Of a DNA stretch of 64,000 nt, positions 44,663-56,087 are shown piece after piece. Position 1 is the stretch's first letter. Every line of letters begins with the position of its first letter. Both the position numbers and the translations under genes were made by a program. The notes beneath the pieces were generated by a model, which saw nothing but the letters and a program-made list of their open reading frames with translations, was not told the origin of the DNA and ran no database searches. This DNA comes from Alopecurus myosuroides (taxonomy: Eukaryota > Streptophyta > Magnoliopsida > Poales > Poaceae): the NCBI GenBank assembly GCA_028641055.1, contig CM054060.1, positions 295,423,480 through 295,487,479 on the forward strand. The letters run 5' to 3'.

Positions 44663-45611
44663 CCTATGCGAGCGTAACATAGGTCCCCCTAATCTAAACA
44701 TTTTCACGTGGTACCAGACGAAGAGTTTTCCGTGACCTAGCCGCCAGGAGCGGCGACTAGGGGCACGACCGCCTACCACCGATCTTCACCGGCCGGCGCG
44801 CTGGTCCCCTCTCCCTCCGACTGCTGCTCCGACGGCAGGAGGGAGGGGGACCCCGTTCCTCCGCTCTGTAGTTAGGTTTTGGTTCTGTAAATCATGGTGC
44901 GCCGTTGGGGTGGTGGGAGCGGCGTCGCGACAAATAAATCTGCCCCAACTCTACTCCCACACCGGCGTCGTCCCTCATGGCAACGTCTCAGAGTTGATGG
45001 CATCGTGTGTTTGCCGATCCTTCAGATCGGTGGCTTTAGAGTTCATGGATGGCGTCGGCGAGGCGGTGGCGACGATCCCATCAGGTGTGTCTCTCCTTCT
45101 GCTCTGTCCCCGTTGCTGCGGCGTTGTCTCCGACGTCATGGTGGAGCAGGGAGGATTGGTCGTCCGGGAGTACGCGCAGACGGTTGCCTGCGCAGTTGAT
45201 AGCTGGAAGATGGTGCATCTTGTGCTGGATTTGTGGTTGGAGGCTGTCAGTTCTGGTATCCTTCTCCGACGTTGTAGTCGTACGGGGATGCCAGGTCTGT
45301 AGTTCGATGGCGTGTCCGGGGACACGTTGCCCCGGTCTGATTCGTTCAACGATAATAGTTTTGCTTTTGGCAAACTACTTTGGAGGTCCGTAAAGCTGCA
45401 GATCAGCGATGGAGCCGCGTCGAGCTGAAGTGAAGAGGTGATCTGTCTACTCTCTCTCGGTGGTTGCTTCGGTGGTGCCGAAGGAGAGGGACAAGCGATG
45501 GCTGTTTGTATAGGATTTTTCTATCCTTTCAGTACTGTAATGTCGGTGTTTACGTGTCTTGTAACCGGATTTTTATCTTATGAATGAGATCATATTACCT
45601 TGCAAAAAAAA
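44663..45611 (+). mobile_element. Poly(A) retroposon, GC-rich, no protein
   Basis: 949 bp between exact copies of ATACATAATGAACGATA (44646-44662 and 45612-45628), the right one after a 9-base A tail. This is a 17-bp target duplication and a complete copy. It has a GC-rich 5' half with GACCTAGCCGCC and a T/G-rich 3' half ending TTATGAATGAGATCATATTA before the tail. It has no RT or endonuclease. Overall plan matches the retroposon at 34158. Its 5' end is about 265 bp from the O-fucosyltransferase ATG, on the opposite strand. Confidence 0.8.
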
Positions 45612-45659
45612 ATACATAATGAACGATATAGTTTTATAGTTACCAACTTTTAAGACTAA

Positions 45660-46505
45660 GGCCCTTTTGTTAGCCGAAATAGGCTTACGCCCCGCTATAT
45701 AAACATAGCAAACACACCGTACAACGTTGAGACCATCGCTGGGGCAAGACAGCTAAAACATGCCCAAAAGAACTAGAAGAGAAACAAAAAAGCAACTAAT
45801 GTCGACAGCGACAGATCGACGAACACGATGGTGTCCCGCAACTGCTGCGCCCACCGAACCACTCCTACCACACTCTGTTGCCATCGATGTGCCGTGTACC
45901 AAGCATTAAGCAACATCTTCAAAAAGGATTGCGACGGTGACGACGCTGCTGTCCGGACAAGTCCTAAGATTTCTCCCGGTACACGGAGGGGAGTGGTGTG
46001 GGGTACACCCGACGCCCTTCAAGAAGGAGGGCGGCGTCCGTAGGCGTCGTTGCACCCGTGCCGACAGACGCCGTCAAGGATTTCTCCTACCCCCCCCCCC
46101 CAGCACACCACCGCCACGACCACATCACCGGCTCCACCGCGCTCGCCACCCAATGCGCCCACCGTCTTGGGAACATCATCGTCGTCTCACTGTGGCAAGA
46201 AATGCAACGCCGACCGGACTAAGAGGGGACATCGACAGATAAGGTTGGCAGTTTTGCATCCATGTGGGAGGGATCGACCTCCACCGCCATAAGGCAGTAG
46301 CCGTCCGGACGCAGCAACAAGAGCACACCAGGCAGGGAAGCCCGTCCGGGCCCAAACGGGCCCGTGAAGCTCTCGCCATCGCGATGCAGCAGACACGGCG
46401 TCGAATTTGCCAACATCACCATGAGCCCCTCCTCAGTCCAACCGGAGGCAACGTAGGGACCCCGAGCCGAGCCCACCCTGACCCAGATCGGGCCCAAGGG
46501 CCCAG
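45660..46505 (-). mobile_element. Possible minus-strand LINE-derived retroposon
   Basis: Read on the minus strand, the 3' part contains TATATAGCGGGGCGTAAGCC, a motif typical of grass LINE 3' ends, preceded by GC-rich sequence. There is no clear A tail or target repeat, and open frames are low-complexity. Limits and identity are uncertain. Confidence 0.35.
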
Positions 46506-49500
46506 ATTTGGGCTTTAGGGAGTGTGTTGGTGGGCATTAGTGGGGTTTATCCCCTAGAGGATTGGGTAAAACCCCTCCCCAAGCCCAATCTCCACTAACC
46601 CAATTTTCCACCAGCAGGGAAACTCTTTGGTGCCTAATCACGTATGTGCAATCCACAAGTGGTTTCTCACGTACGTGTTGCGTATAGAACCCATTCTAGG
46701 ACGAGCAAAACTTGCAACTACGTTCTAATGTTGATTCATAACTAATAGGCATGAATCCTTTCACAGGCACACAAAGGGTGGACTAACCATCCACGACTAC
46801 TAATCATGCCCTTCCAGCTCATACAAGATACAGCCACAACAACATCCCATGCATGCAGGCTACTGTAACCATGAAAATCGGAGGCAAACACAGTAAGCAT
46901 GAAAACTAAATAGATAGTACTGTCTGATTACTTCATCTTTTTGTCCCATGTTCCTAGCAAGAAAGCGCCGACAATATTACAATAACCAAGGTGTACTATC
47001 ATAAAGCTAGGTTGCGCCCGACAATATTACAATAATCATAGAAGGGTACAGGTTTTTGTCTGAAACATGCATGTGTGTCAAATCCTCATAGCATACCGAA
47101 ATAACATGAGCAACCTGTGCGTGGCAAATTGAGAAGATTGCGCCGGCCAAAGTGAAAGCAGCAACATCTGAGAAGAAGAAACAAGTAAGGTTCGGTAAAA
47201 CAGCAAGCAGTAGAAGTGAAACAATCATCAGTTATAAGATACACGCGTTTTAGACAAATTCTAAAAGAATGACACTATTTCCCTGGTATATAATGCTCCA
47301 TGCATGATGAAAATCCAGATACAATTTACATACTGCATCTCAGGCACAATGTGGCAGGAAGACGTTCCAGTACTAGCGGATCAAGTAGAACAGAAACAGA
47401 AACAGTTTACTGGATCACTAATGTTTACATTATGGAACGGAGGGATTAGTTCATAAGAGCACCCTTCTCAACTTCTTCACGAGTTGAATCAGGAACACAA
47501 TAGAGAAATAAAATGGTTAGACGTCGTTCTCAGCCAAAGAGCTAGAGCGAGCTACTGTCAGACTTGAACTACAACATCTACACTAATGTTGGTATCAACT
47601 AATCTCTATCTACCTACGTACTAGGGAAAGCTACACTAGTCAAACTAATCAGAGGCATAAAACACTGTGGTGAAGTTGCATTAAAAGACATGCTGACTAA
47701 GCAAAGCAAAAAAAAGGTAGCAATATATGTGTATGGAATGGTAAACATGATCTACATACATATGAATAAGATAAACTAGAACAGAAACAGTTTACTGTAT
47801 CACTCCGATATTAGTACTACTGCATCTCAGTCACAATATGGCAGGAAGAAGTTCCAGTACTAGGAGATCAAGTACTACTCCTAGGAGTACTGGCACATCA
47901 CGTGCATTCATATTTACTCCTAGTGATCCAGCATAATCACAAGTAGCAAGTCACACTAACAATGCTACAAGTAACAAGGTGCAAACTTGGAATGGTAGGT
48001 GTAACACATGTATTTTACCTGGTATTTCATGGGAGTTCAATGAAACATCACATTATCAAGTTTTAGAATAGGTGATTGGCATTAGTGCCTACAAAACAAA
48101 CAAGATAATAGTACTAATAAATATATGATATTGGCTTGTCACATAGATCCATGTTAAAACAAGATATTCATTTTAACTTCGAGATTATATCATGAGAGTA
48201 AGTTGGAGTGATTTATAAATCACAAGGAAAATGAATATTTTCACAGAATAAACATATATGAATATTTTATACTCATAAATCTAGTATTGATAAAATTGTG
48301 TTGTCAACTACGAATAAATGACAATGATGAGTTGAAAAACTTATAATGTCAATTACTTGGTGCTGTTATTGGATCAATTAGTAAATCATTTTGCTAAGTA
48401 TAATTAATTTTGGATTGCTGGATTAATCGAAAATATTACAAGTATGAGTATTAAATCTGTTGTGTTAATGAAACAAGAAGAAAATTATTTTTTATTATAT
48501 AAAGCGAAGGGACTTAAAAGCAAATGGGAGCTGATTATGATCTTTTAATTTGGTTGGGCCTAATTAAAAGAAAGGTACCTCATGGAAAAATATTTAAAAA
48601 GGTTTTTAATGCAATATGAGAAAATGTCTTATTAAATTCAAGATCTATGAGTTAGATTAAGGTATTTAATAAACATTAATATGATGGATGTGCTAAGAGT
48701 AATTCTGGAAGAAATTTCGAATTACATTGAGATAAATTTTGTTTTTCTCAAAAGATAAATGACATGATATTTTGCAAGACATGACCTTCGTAGTCATTAG
48801 TGAGCAAAATATAAAGGGTTGAGATCAAATCGTACAATTTTGTGATTTTACTAATCTCATGGTCATAAAATAAAGCACACAAGGACTGGTAGATTTCTGC
48901 TAACTAAAATTGTTTTAGACAATCCGGTATAAAGGAGAAATACTTGAGAATTTTTTTCTTATGTAGTTAATTGTTTGTAATAAACCCAAGGAATATTGTG
49001 GTGAGAAGTTTCTCAAGGAAATATTCAACGGTAATATTACAAGGTGTAAATGAAAGGATATTTGTCCCCTAATCTTATTTTGGTGTTTGATCACAAACAT
49101 AGAAGATCTAATCGTTTTCCTAAGTATGTTTAGGAATGACAATGGAAACTTAGGGACTTTTTAACATGGGAAAAGTGAAAACAAGTTCTCTGTACTTCTA
49201 CTGATGTATCAATCAACATAAAATGATGAGGATATAATAGGGTATATGATGATTGTAGATGTTTGAGCTGGAACGAAATATTGAATTTAATTGATGGTTT
49301 TTATAAGGTAAATTCCTTCTAAATTGAATGTGACGTTTGTGTTTATGAGAATGTTATACTAACTAAGTCTATGCATTTATGTATTAGCAGAGTTATTGAT
49401 AACACAAACGTTGGTGGAGAAGGACCTCAAGACATGCTGGAAAACAACAAGTACCTGCAGGAGCACAAGAGGGAGGCATGGGAAACAAAAGTTGCTGTCG

Positions 49501-50159
49501 TGAAAAACAACATAAAGGAAATGATGTTTCAGTTCAGACTGGCGGAAGTCCCGAATTTGAAATAATCATGAAATCTTCATATGACTTCAAATAAAGCAAA
49601 TAAGCATAATACGAACAGGAAATTTGAAGATCTTTCCAATGGATCTAGCCCCATGTACCGATTCGACTTGTACAAGGCGTGGAAAACAAAAGATGCACGA
49701 TTCGTTTTTTGCCAGTTTTCAAACAGAGTCCAATTAGCTGCACCCATGTTGGGTCAATTTGTATTTGAGTTGGTTGAGTCCAACCAAGTAGGAATAGGCT
49801 AATTTCGTGGGAGGCATACCCCTCCCTCATATATACCTAGGAGCCACGAAATTAGAAGTTAGACTACGTTAAAAATAAACCCTAGAACCTCAGATTGTAT
49901 TGCTTGAAGCATTCATCTTGAAGTATTGTTACCCCCGCAAAATTGTGTGGTACATGTTGTTCCACTGGGAATAAGACGATACAGTACCACTTCGTAGTTA
50001 GTGGCTTTGTTGTGCAAGAGTGTGTAGTTGAGAATATCCATAGGGATTGAGAGATGTTCATTGGCATCAGGGGTCATCCAGGAGAGTTTTCAGTGAGGCA
50101 CTAGATATCTTATCAAAACATCCACCATAATTCGAGTTGCTCTAGAGAAGACCGGGCCA
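46506..50159. other. AT-rich intergenic spacer
   Basis: About 3.6 kb without a supported gene. Two similar segments of about 57 bp, each with ACTGCATCTCAG and GGCAGGAAGA, occur at 47331 and 47817. A lone Stowaway-like end GGAACGGAGGG is at about 47435. From 48000 to 49400 the sequence is very AT-rich. At 49820-49900 CATATATACC followed by ACCCTAGAACC looks like an LTR-type TATA and leader, but no LTR boundary or partner was found. Confidence 0.4.
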
Positions 50160-50219
50160 CCCCATATCATAAAAGATATTGCAAAAAGGAAGAAAGAAGA
50201 AAGAAGAAGAGGGGAACAA

Positions 50220-50505
50220 TCTGCCTGGACGGCATGGCCGGGCATTGAGGCCGAGCGGCTCGGGTAGGGTGCCAGCCTAAAGCGGCAGGAAAGCCGGCCC
50301 GAGGCCGGGTGCACAGGTCGGGCACTGGACTACCAGTCCTAGGCCGGCCTCTCTACGTCTGCGGGTTTCTCCCAGCGAGCTGGCCTAGGCCGGTCTCTAG
50401 CCGGCCTCAATGGCACTCCAAGACGGGCGGGTCTATGTCCCTGCCGGCCTCCCCCCAACACCCAGGCCGGCCTGGCCGGGCTCCCAGGCTAGGTTTCCTG
50501 ACAGG
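50220..50505 (+). repeat. Degenerate GGCC-rich array in the second Copia LTR
   Basis: Scattered AGGCCGG, GGCCGG and CCTAGGCCGGCC units occupy the same place as the array at 9815-10165, ending about 40 bp before TATAAAT at 50544. The units are more eroded than in the first copy. Confidence 0.7.
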
Positions 50506-51310
50506 GGAACATACCCCTCCAACGGACATTTCATCCCCACCACTATAAATAGGGGTCTTCCCCTACCTTTAGAAGGTGTCAAACTAAGCTTCTCTCTCCA
50601 CCATTGTTGACCACCTTCAAATCCAAGGATCTCCCCAAATACCCAACCAAAGCTCGTGATGTTTTGGGATTTGGAGGAGACACACTAGATCTACAGCTCC
50701 ACCAAACCGATTCGTCAATGCCCCACTCATCCCATAGGGATCTTGTAGTTCTTGGTTCATTGGAGCCAAGAACCTTCTTTCTCTTTTCTCATCGGAGCTT
50801 GGAGCCTTGTTGGTGTCCCTGAAGCATTGGAGTTCGTGGATCTTGTCTCCCGCAGTCTTGGTGGATCCCAGGATTTGGTGAGAACCCTCCAAGTTGTGGT
50901 GTGTGCCTCATCCTTGTAAAGGTTCTAGTTGTCAACCTCAACGGCAACATAGTGATTCGAGCCTCTCCATGTCGGTGGAAGGAATCGAAGGAGATGTAGT
51001 GTGCGATTTGACGACTACTCGGTGTTACACTTTGGTGTTACCGCACCGCTTCAACGGAGACTAGATTCCATTGGGAAGTGAACTTTGGGATACATCTCGC
51101 ATCATTGTGTTTGGTTATTACTCAACTTACCTTTACTTGTTGCTACTAGCTTAGTTGGATAAATACCTCGTGCTAGTAGTATTTTCTCAATATATAGGAT
51201 TGTTCACTTAGTTGCATAATATAGACAATCTATATTTGAGTATTATATTGTTAATCGAAAAAGAAGTAATTTTTTTTACCCCCCTCTAGTTAACCTCTCG
51301 ATCATTCGAT

Positions 51311-51323
51311 TGGTATCAGAGCC
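51311..51323 (+). promoter_or_regulatory. Primer-binding site (initiator tRNA-Met)
   Basis: TGGTATCAGAGCC is complementary to the 3' end of plant initiator methionine tRNA, the usual Copia minus-strand primer. It lies two bases after the LTR end at 51308. Confidence 0.85.
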
Positions 51324-51382
51324 TCATCTCTTTATTAAGGCTTTACCGCCTAAAGAGGAGGATGTAAGATGAACCCGTCACC

Positions 51383-51944
51383 ATGGATGCTATCCAAAAG
51401 CTAATTTAAGCTATGCTTGATAGCTCGGAAAAGAGGATGGGGGAACTAATAAACGAAAGGACATCTACATCTAGTCACTCCACGGAGCATGTTAATGTAG
51501 ATGAAAATGGAACTCCTATTCCTTCTAAGGAAGGCTATGGGACATCTAAGCCTAACGACAATAGTAATGAAAATACCTTTGGTTATGCTTATAACAATGC
51601 TCCTAATGGTCAACATCCACATGTTAACAATCTTGGTGCATCTCCTATGGTAGATAGGAATCGTTTTACTAATTGGAAAGCTTCTATGAAGTCTTACATG
51701 TGTATATCTTCAATGAAAATATAGATTATTGTTTAAAAGGGATATAATCCTAACCCCCCCCCCCCCCAAGAACTTAAGCTCAAGTGGTGTCATAGACGAG
51801 CAACTCAATGCCCATGCCATACACATGTTGGAGAAGGCAATGTCAAATGAAGGCGTCGAGCACATATGGTCCTTCACAAGTGCCAATAAAGCATGGGATT
51901 GCATAATTGACATCTATGATGGCAATATCAACATACAACGCTCC
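51383..51944 (+). pseudogene. Truncated Copia gag fragment
   Basis: It begins at the ATG corresponding to base 34 of the first element and follows its gag for about 185 codons. Stops occur after the first eight codons and again near 51722. A C run at 51756 shifts the frame. It is cut off by the TE block starting at 51945. Confidence 0.75.
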
Positions 51945-53210
51945 TGTCGGAGAAGCGTTCTGTCCTGGACAGGATTGCTTCTAGAGGTTCAAACACTAGG
52001 GGCTAACCATGTTCTATCACACCTCGAGAGACCTTGGGAGGGGATCTGGTGAAGGTCGGTAATGGAGACACAGAAAGTTTTACCCAGGTTCAGGCCACCG
52101 TGATGGTGTAAAACCCTACTCCTGCTTGTCTGGTGGATGGCACTATGGTGACTACAGTACAAACGCGAGCTTGTGCTCAATTCAGACTACTTGGGCTTTC
52201 TACGGCTGTGGGTACCTATCACTGATTGGTTTTTTCGGGCATCCTTTTTACGAGGAAAAGGGAGCCTTCTTATTCCGGCATTCTGACCTCTTTCCCACTC
52301 ATTTGGCAGGAAAAGCTTCCCACAAGGTGCCAAAGTGAGGAGCAACCCGTACTCTGCACCACCTGCGCGGTCTTGGTCATCGAGGACAGCTCCACCGTCC
52401 ATGGTAGAGAGGTGGGGGATTCGATGACGTCCCCTCCATCTTGTAGCGGTAGACCAGTCTCCTTGCATGAAAGAGGAAATCCTCGACCAAATCTTTGGCG
52501 CGCGTAGCGGTGCTCCGCGCTTTATACACGAGAAATGCAAATGTGGCCACAATCGCTCTATGGCCCTGCGGCGCCTTCGTCACTCACGCAGAGACTCGGG
52601 CGTCATACCCACATGGGCTATCTCCCAACGGACGGGGGCCCTTCCAAAGAGGAGCATGGGAAAAGCATGGCTCCTCTCCGACGATGAGCGGTGGTACCAC
52701 CAAGGAAGGCTCCTCACCATAGGATTTTCCTTAGCGAGAATGAGCATAGCGCGCCCATATCCCGTGGTGAGCCAGTACTGAGTCCTTCCGTACTGCGTGG
52801 GCTGGGCCAGCAGCGGACGGCCCAGGATACCCGTGTATCCGTAGGTCCGACTATATCCCTCGAGCCCATGACGCGTGCGCATCAGGAGGAGGCGAAGCGG
52901 CTTGGTCCCTTAAATTGCACGGCCAGCCGCGACACGCTGCGCGACGGTTCGCATGAATCCCACGATCTCCCACGCGTGGCAGAAACGTCCCATCGTAATT
53001 ACTGCTCTGGTGGGGCGCCGCAGAGCAGTAATTATCTTTGTGTCTGATCACGACCCCCCTTAGGACGTGCCCCCCTTTTTGGTTCGATGTACAGGACAAC
53101 GAGAAGACGGAACAGGGGCAGTGCCGTCCCTCAGCCCGTGTATAAATGGGGGTACTGCCCCCTCTCTCCCAACGTTGTCTTCATTCCTTTCCGCTCCCAG
53201 TTCTTCACCT

Positions 53211-53212
<2 letters not shown>

Positions 53213-53245
<33 letters not shown>
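53213..53245 (+). repeat. GA dinucleotide microsatellite
   Basis: Sixteen AG units and a final A, located between the TATA box at 53141 and the ATG at 53261. This places it in the presumed 5' leader. Confidence 0.95.
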
Positions 53246-53248
<3 letters not shown>

Positions 53249-53260
53249 CAGAGGTGTCGC

Positions 53261-53911
53261 ATGTCCTGTGGTGGGCGAGGTGGTCGAGGCGCACTGTTGG
53301 ACTCCGGCGCCGCCCCACGGCGCAGCGTGCGGTGCGCCTTGGTGGCCGCGGATGACCCGGAGGGATCTTCTGCTCAAGAAGGGGAAAACACTCGTGGCCA
53401 ACGCAATCGCTGTGGCCGAACCTCGTGTGGTCTAGGCGTGATGGGGAATCCTCTCCCCCGCTGGGCGGAGGACACGCGTATGCTTGCGCATGAGTTCCTG
53501 GTGTCCCTCTACGGCCGCCTGATGCTCCCACACTCCTTCGCGAGGTCCATCAGCTGCAACCCGCGCTGTGGATTCTGGCTCCAAGTGGTGGGTTGCATCA
53601 ATGGACCTTGGTGGGCTTCCGCGGAATTTTGCTCCGCAGGACACCTGTCGCCGCCGAGGGGGTGGAAAACCTTCCCTCACGCCCAGAAGCTGGAAAAGAG
53701 CAAGGTTCTCCATCTTCGTTTCGATTGAGGGGACAGGCTCTTCGTGAAGGTCTTCGGGCGCCGTGGCGAGCGCGGAGAGTGCTGCGTTGAGAGTGGGAGT
53801 AGCAACAAGAGCGGCGACAATGATGAAGATGATGTCGCTGAAGAGAAGGATAAAGAAGATTCATCGGCTGTCAAGCTGGAGGGCGACGAGTTGGACTCGG
53901 CAGAGTCCTGA
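53261..53911 (+). pseudogene. B3-domain-like ORF in TE block, one in-frame stop
   Basis: 216 codons from the ATG at 53261, with TGA at 53726-53728 in the middle and the final TGA at 53909-53911. The N-terminal 65 residues are Gly/Arg-rich. Then a region reads like a plant B3 DNA-binding fold: F-x-V-S-L-x-G-R-L-M-L-P near residue 87, GFWLQV, a Trp-rich loop, RGWKTF and L-x-F-D. After the stop it continues as GDRLFVKVFG. The tail is acidic (DNDEDDVAEE). Both halves are in the same frame, so a point nonsense is the simplest break. B3 assignment is by eye and uncertain. It could bind the element's own promoter, but this is speculation. Confidence 0.45.
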
Positions 53912-54742
53912 GGGCCTTTAGGTGCCTTCGCCCAGAGGGAAGGTCTGATGATCCTGATCAGTCAGCCTTCGTCTAGACTTCTCTTCTCCATCCTTCTCCT
54001 TGGCGCCTCCTTCCTCGTCCGACCATGTCTGTTAGTTGTGGCGAGACAAGTTAAGTCGTGGTTGGTCGCATCTTTTTTCCTTCTCCAATGGCCGTGGAGG
54101 GGGAATAGCTTCCTCCAGGTTTCTTGCCTCATTTGGTCTTCGTAGTGGATCTGCAACACACTTATGTATCCAAATGTATATTATGCATGAAATATGAAGA
54201 AAATGTGCTCTTTTTTTACTACTATCTTTTGCAAGTGAATCCTTTGGAGAGTAACTGAGGGGGATTTATACTTATCTCTAGAGGTTCGATGTCCTTCATG
54301 TCGCAAGTTTTTCCTGTGAGTGTCCTTGTAGTTGTCCCTTGTCAAGGTGCCCCTTTTCTTCCTTGTGGGATTTTCTGCCAGGTTGCTTTGCAAGGCGGGT
54401 GGTTGTCTCTGTAGTGAGCGAAAGTGCGTGTCTTGTGCTCTTCTCGTGGATACCTCGGGAGGAAGTCAGCACCAAGCACTTGGACGAGGTGTCATGTACG
54501 GTAGCGACCCGTTTAAACAGAGCTCTACCACTTGGGTTTATTCTGATTGGGTCTCACCCTTGCACAGGTACCGATCCCAGCCCCCGCTCCGGAGGTGTCG
54601 TCGAGAAGAAGTAACATATGCGCGCTCCCGAAGAAAGAAGAGGGGATTTGTCGAGGCGACAAGTGTAGTTAGAAAAAAAGACCTTTATTGCTAGGGTGAG
54701 GCTCTCTATTACAACGCTTGGGGATGTCATGACCCTGCGGTC

Positions 54743-55010
54743 CTTGATGACTCACAAGTATAGGGGATCACAGCAGTCCTCGAGGGAAGTAAAACCCAAA
54801 TTTATTGATTCGACTCAAGGGGAGCCAAAGAATAGTTATAAGCCTTAACATATGAGTTGTCAGTTCAGCTGAACCTGAAAGTAGACTTGCTCGCAACGGT
54901 TTATTAGTGGTAACAATTTTATAGCAGTAGCAGTAGTAAAATAACAGCATGACTAAAATAGTAACAAAGGTAGAAATTGTAGGACACAACAGGATTAACG
55001 TAATGTATGC
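54743..55010 (+). mobile_element. Gypsy-type LTR fragment
   Basis: TGACTCACAAGTATAGGGGA is followed by CCCAAATTTATTGATTCG and a region with AGCAGTAGCAGTAG. These are phrases I recognise from LTRs of abundant Triticeae gypsy families. Only about 270 bp is recognisable, and both borders are approximate. Confidence 0.5.
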
Positions 55011-55019
55011 TATTTTCAA

Positions 55020-56085
55020 AAAGTGTGAGAAGATGGAAATGGGACGTCAGGCCCCCGAATTAGCACTAAAGGCCCAGGAGGAGGTCGACATTCTGAAGAA
55101 GAAGAAGCGCAAGCGGGAGGACCGACAGGTCCTCGCGGTGGGGAAAGGGGAGGGTCCAATCCCCTGATCCCTGCCTCCCGGGAAGGTCGTCGCGGTTAAG
55201 ACCGCGGTGCCACACTGCCCGTTCTATGAGTCGAATTACCACGACGCTCGCGATTGTTGGTCTTTGTAGGCGACCGTGGAGGCACGGAAGTGACGCTTCA
55301 CCAAGCGAGGCAGTATCTAGGGAACTTGCTTCAGTTGTGGGCCTCGGGACACATTGCACGAGAGTGGACTACCCCGCGTGGCGTAGACGGACGGGAGAAA
55401 ACCAACAAAGGAGCGCGCCCGGGGACCGACCCGGGCTGCGGGAGGCGCCCTCGACAATCAAGTCCAAGGAGCACTGCTTGGAAACACCGCTCAGGCAGAG
55501 GAAGAGAACGCAGGGGTAGAGATTCCCGGGGGAGCCTATCTCGAGGCCCGGGATGTGGCGTACATCCACGAGGGATCTTATACCCCTTCATCTCACGGAG
55601 AGGTAAAAAGGCTCGCCCTGGAGGTGTGAGTCGCGCTCGGAAGTGTGGGTTTTCAGGTGATCTCACTTACCCATCACCTTCAACTAAGAACATCACCATG
55701 ACCACAACTGAGGGGTGAGGACGCTACCTTTAGTAGCTTTGCCCATCATCAACAACGTCGTGGTCAGAAAGATGTTGATCAATGGAGGTTCGAGCATCAA
55801 CCTCATATCCATCAAGCTTATGACTAAGCTGCAGATCACGGAGGCTAGACTGGCGCCGACTAGGCAGTTCCAAGGTATCAACCCAGGAACAACCCATTCA
55901 CTAGGTAAGGTCTCGTTACCAGTCACCTTCGGCACCAGAGAGAACTACCGCATGGAGAAATTATCTTCGACGTGGACGACATCGCCATGCCCTACAATGG
56001 CATATTGAGTCGCCCAACATTGGCCAAGTTCATGGTCGTCATACATAACACATACAACTTCTTGAAGATTCCATCTTATTGGGGA
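55020..56085 (+). pseudogene. Degenerate gypsy gag C-terminus and protease
   Basis: A Cys/His-containing segment (CPFYESNYHDARDC near 55213) matches gypsy gag, with several stops after it. From 55715 an aspartic protease-like region reads KMLINGGSSINLISI, where the catalytic Asp of the usual DGGSS has become Asn. After a frameshift near 55950 the expected DVDDIAMPYNGIL and LAKFMVV blocks follow. It is clearly dead. Confidence 0.65.
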
Positions 56086-56087
56086 GA

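Larger units (their letters stand above)
50160..51944 (+). mobile_element. Fragment of a second Maximus-like Copia element (LTR, PBS, gag start)
   Basis: From about 50500 to 51308 it aligns base by base with the 3' LTR at 10190-11007, including shared runs such as AAAGGTTCTAGTTGTCAACC. After the LTR come the primer-binding site and a gag start homologous to bases 50-606. Homology stops at 51944, where TGTCGG of the next block begins. The LTR left border is not clear, so 50160 is approximate. This is an old, interrupted copy in the same orientation as the first. Confidence 0.82.
51945..54735 (+). mobile_element. GC-rich LTR-like TE block of unassigned family
   Basis: It begins TGTCGGAG at the point where Copia gag is interrupted and contains ACCCAGGTTCAGGCCACC, a phrase common in Triticeae gypsy-type LTRs. 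It has a TATA box (TATAAATG at 53141), then a GA microsatellite leader, then the B3-like ORF. No gag or pol motif was seen, and the right border near 54735 is a guess from the start of a different LTR-like sequence. It is plausibly one long LTR or a non-autonomous element. Confidence 0.45.

Noticed and set aside
45828..46518. Cluster of short GC-rich open frames as a possible gene
   Set aside because: No domain, frames overlap on both strands, and the 3' motif fits a minus-strand LINE-derived retroposon better.
47428..47450. GGAACGGAGGGATTA, a Stowaway-like terminus
   Set aside because: Only one end found; no facing TIR or paired TA duplication nearby.
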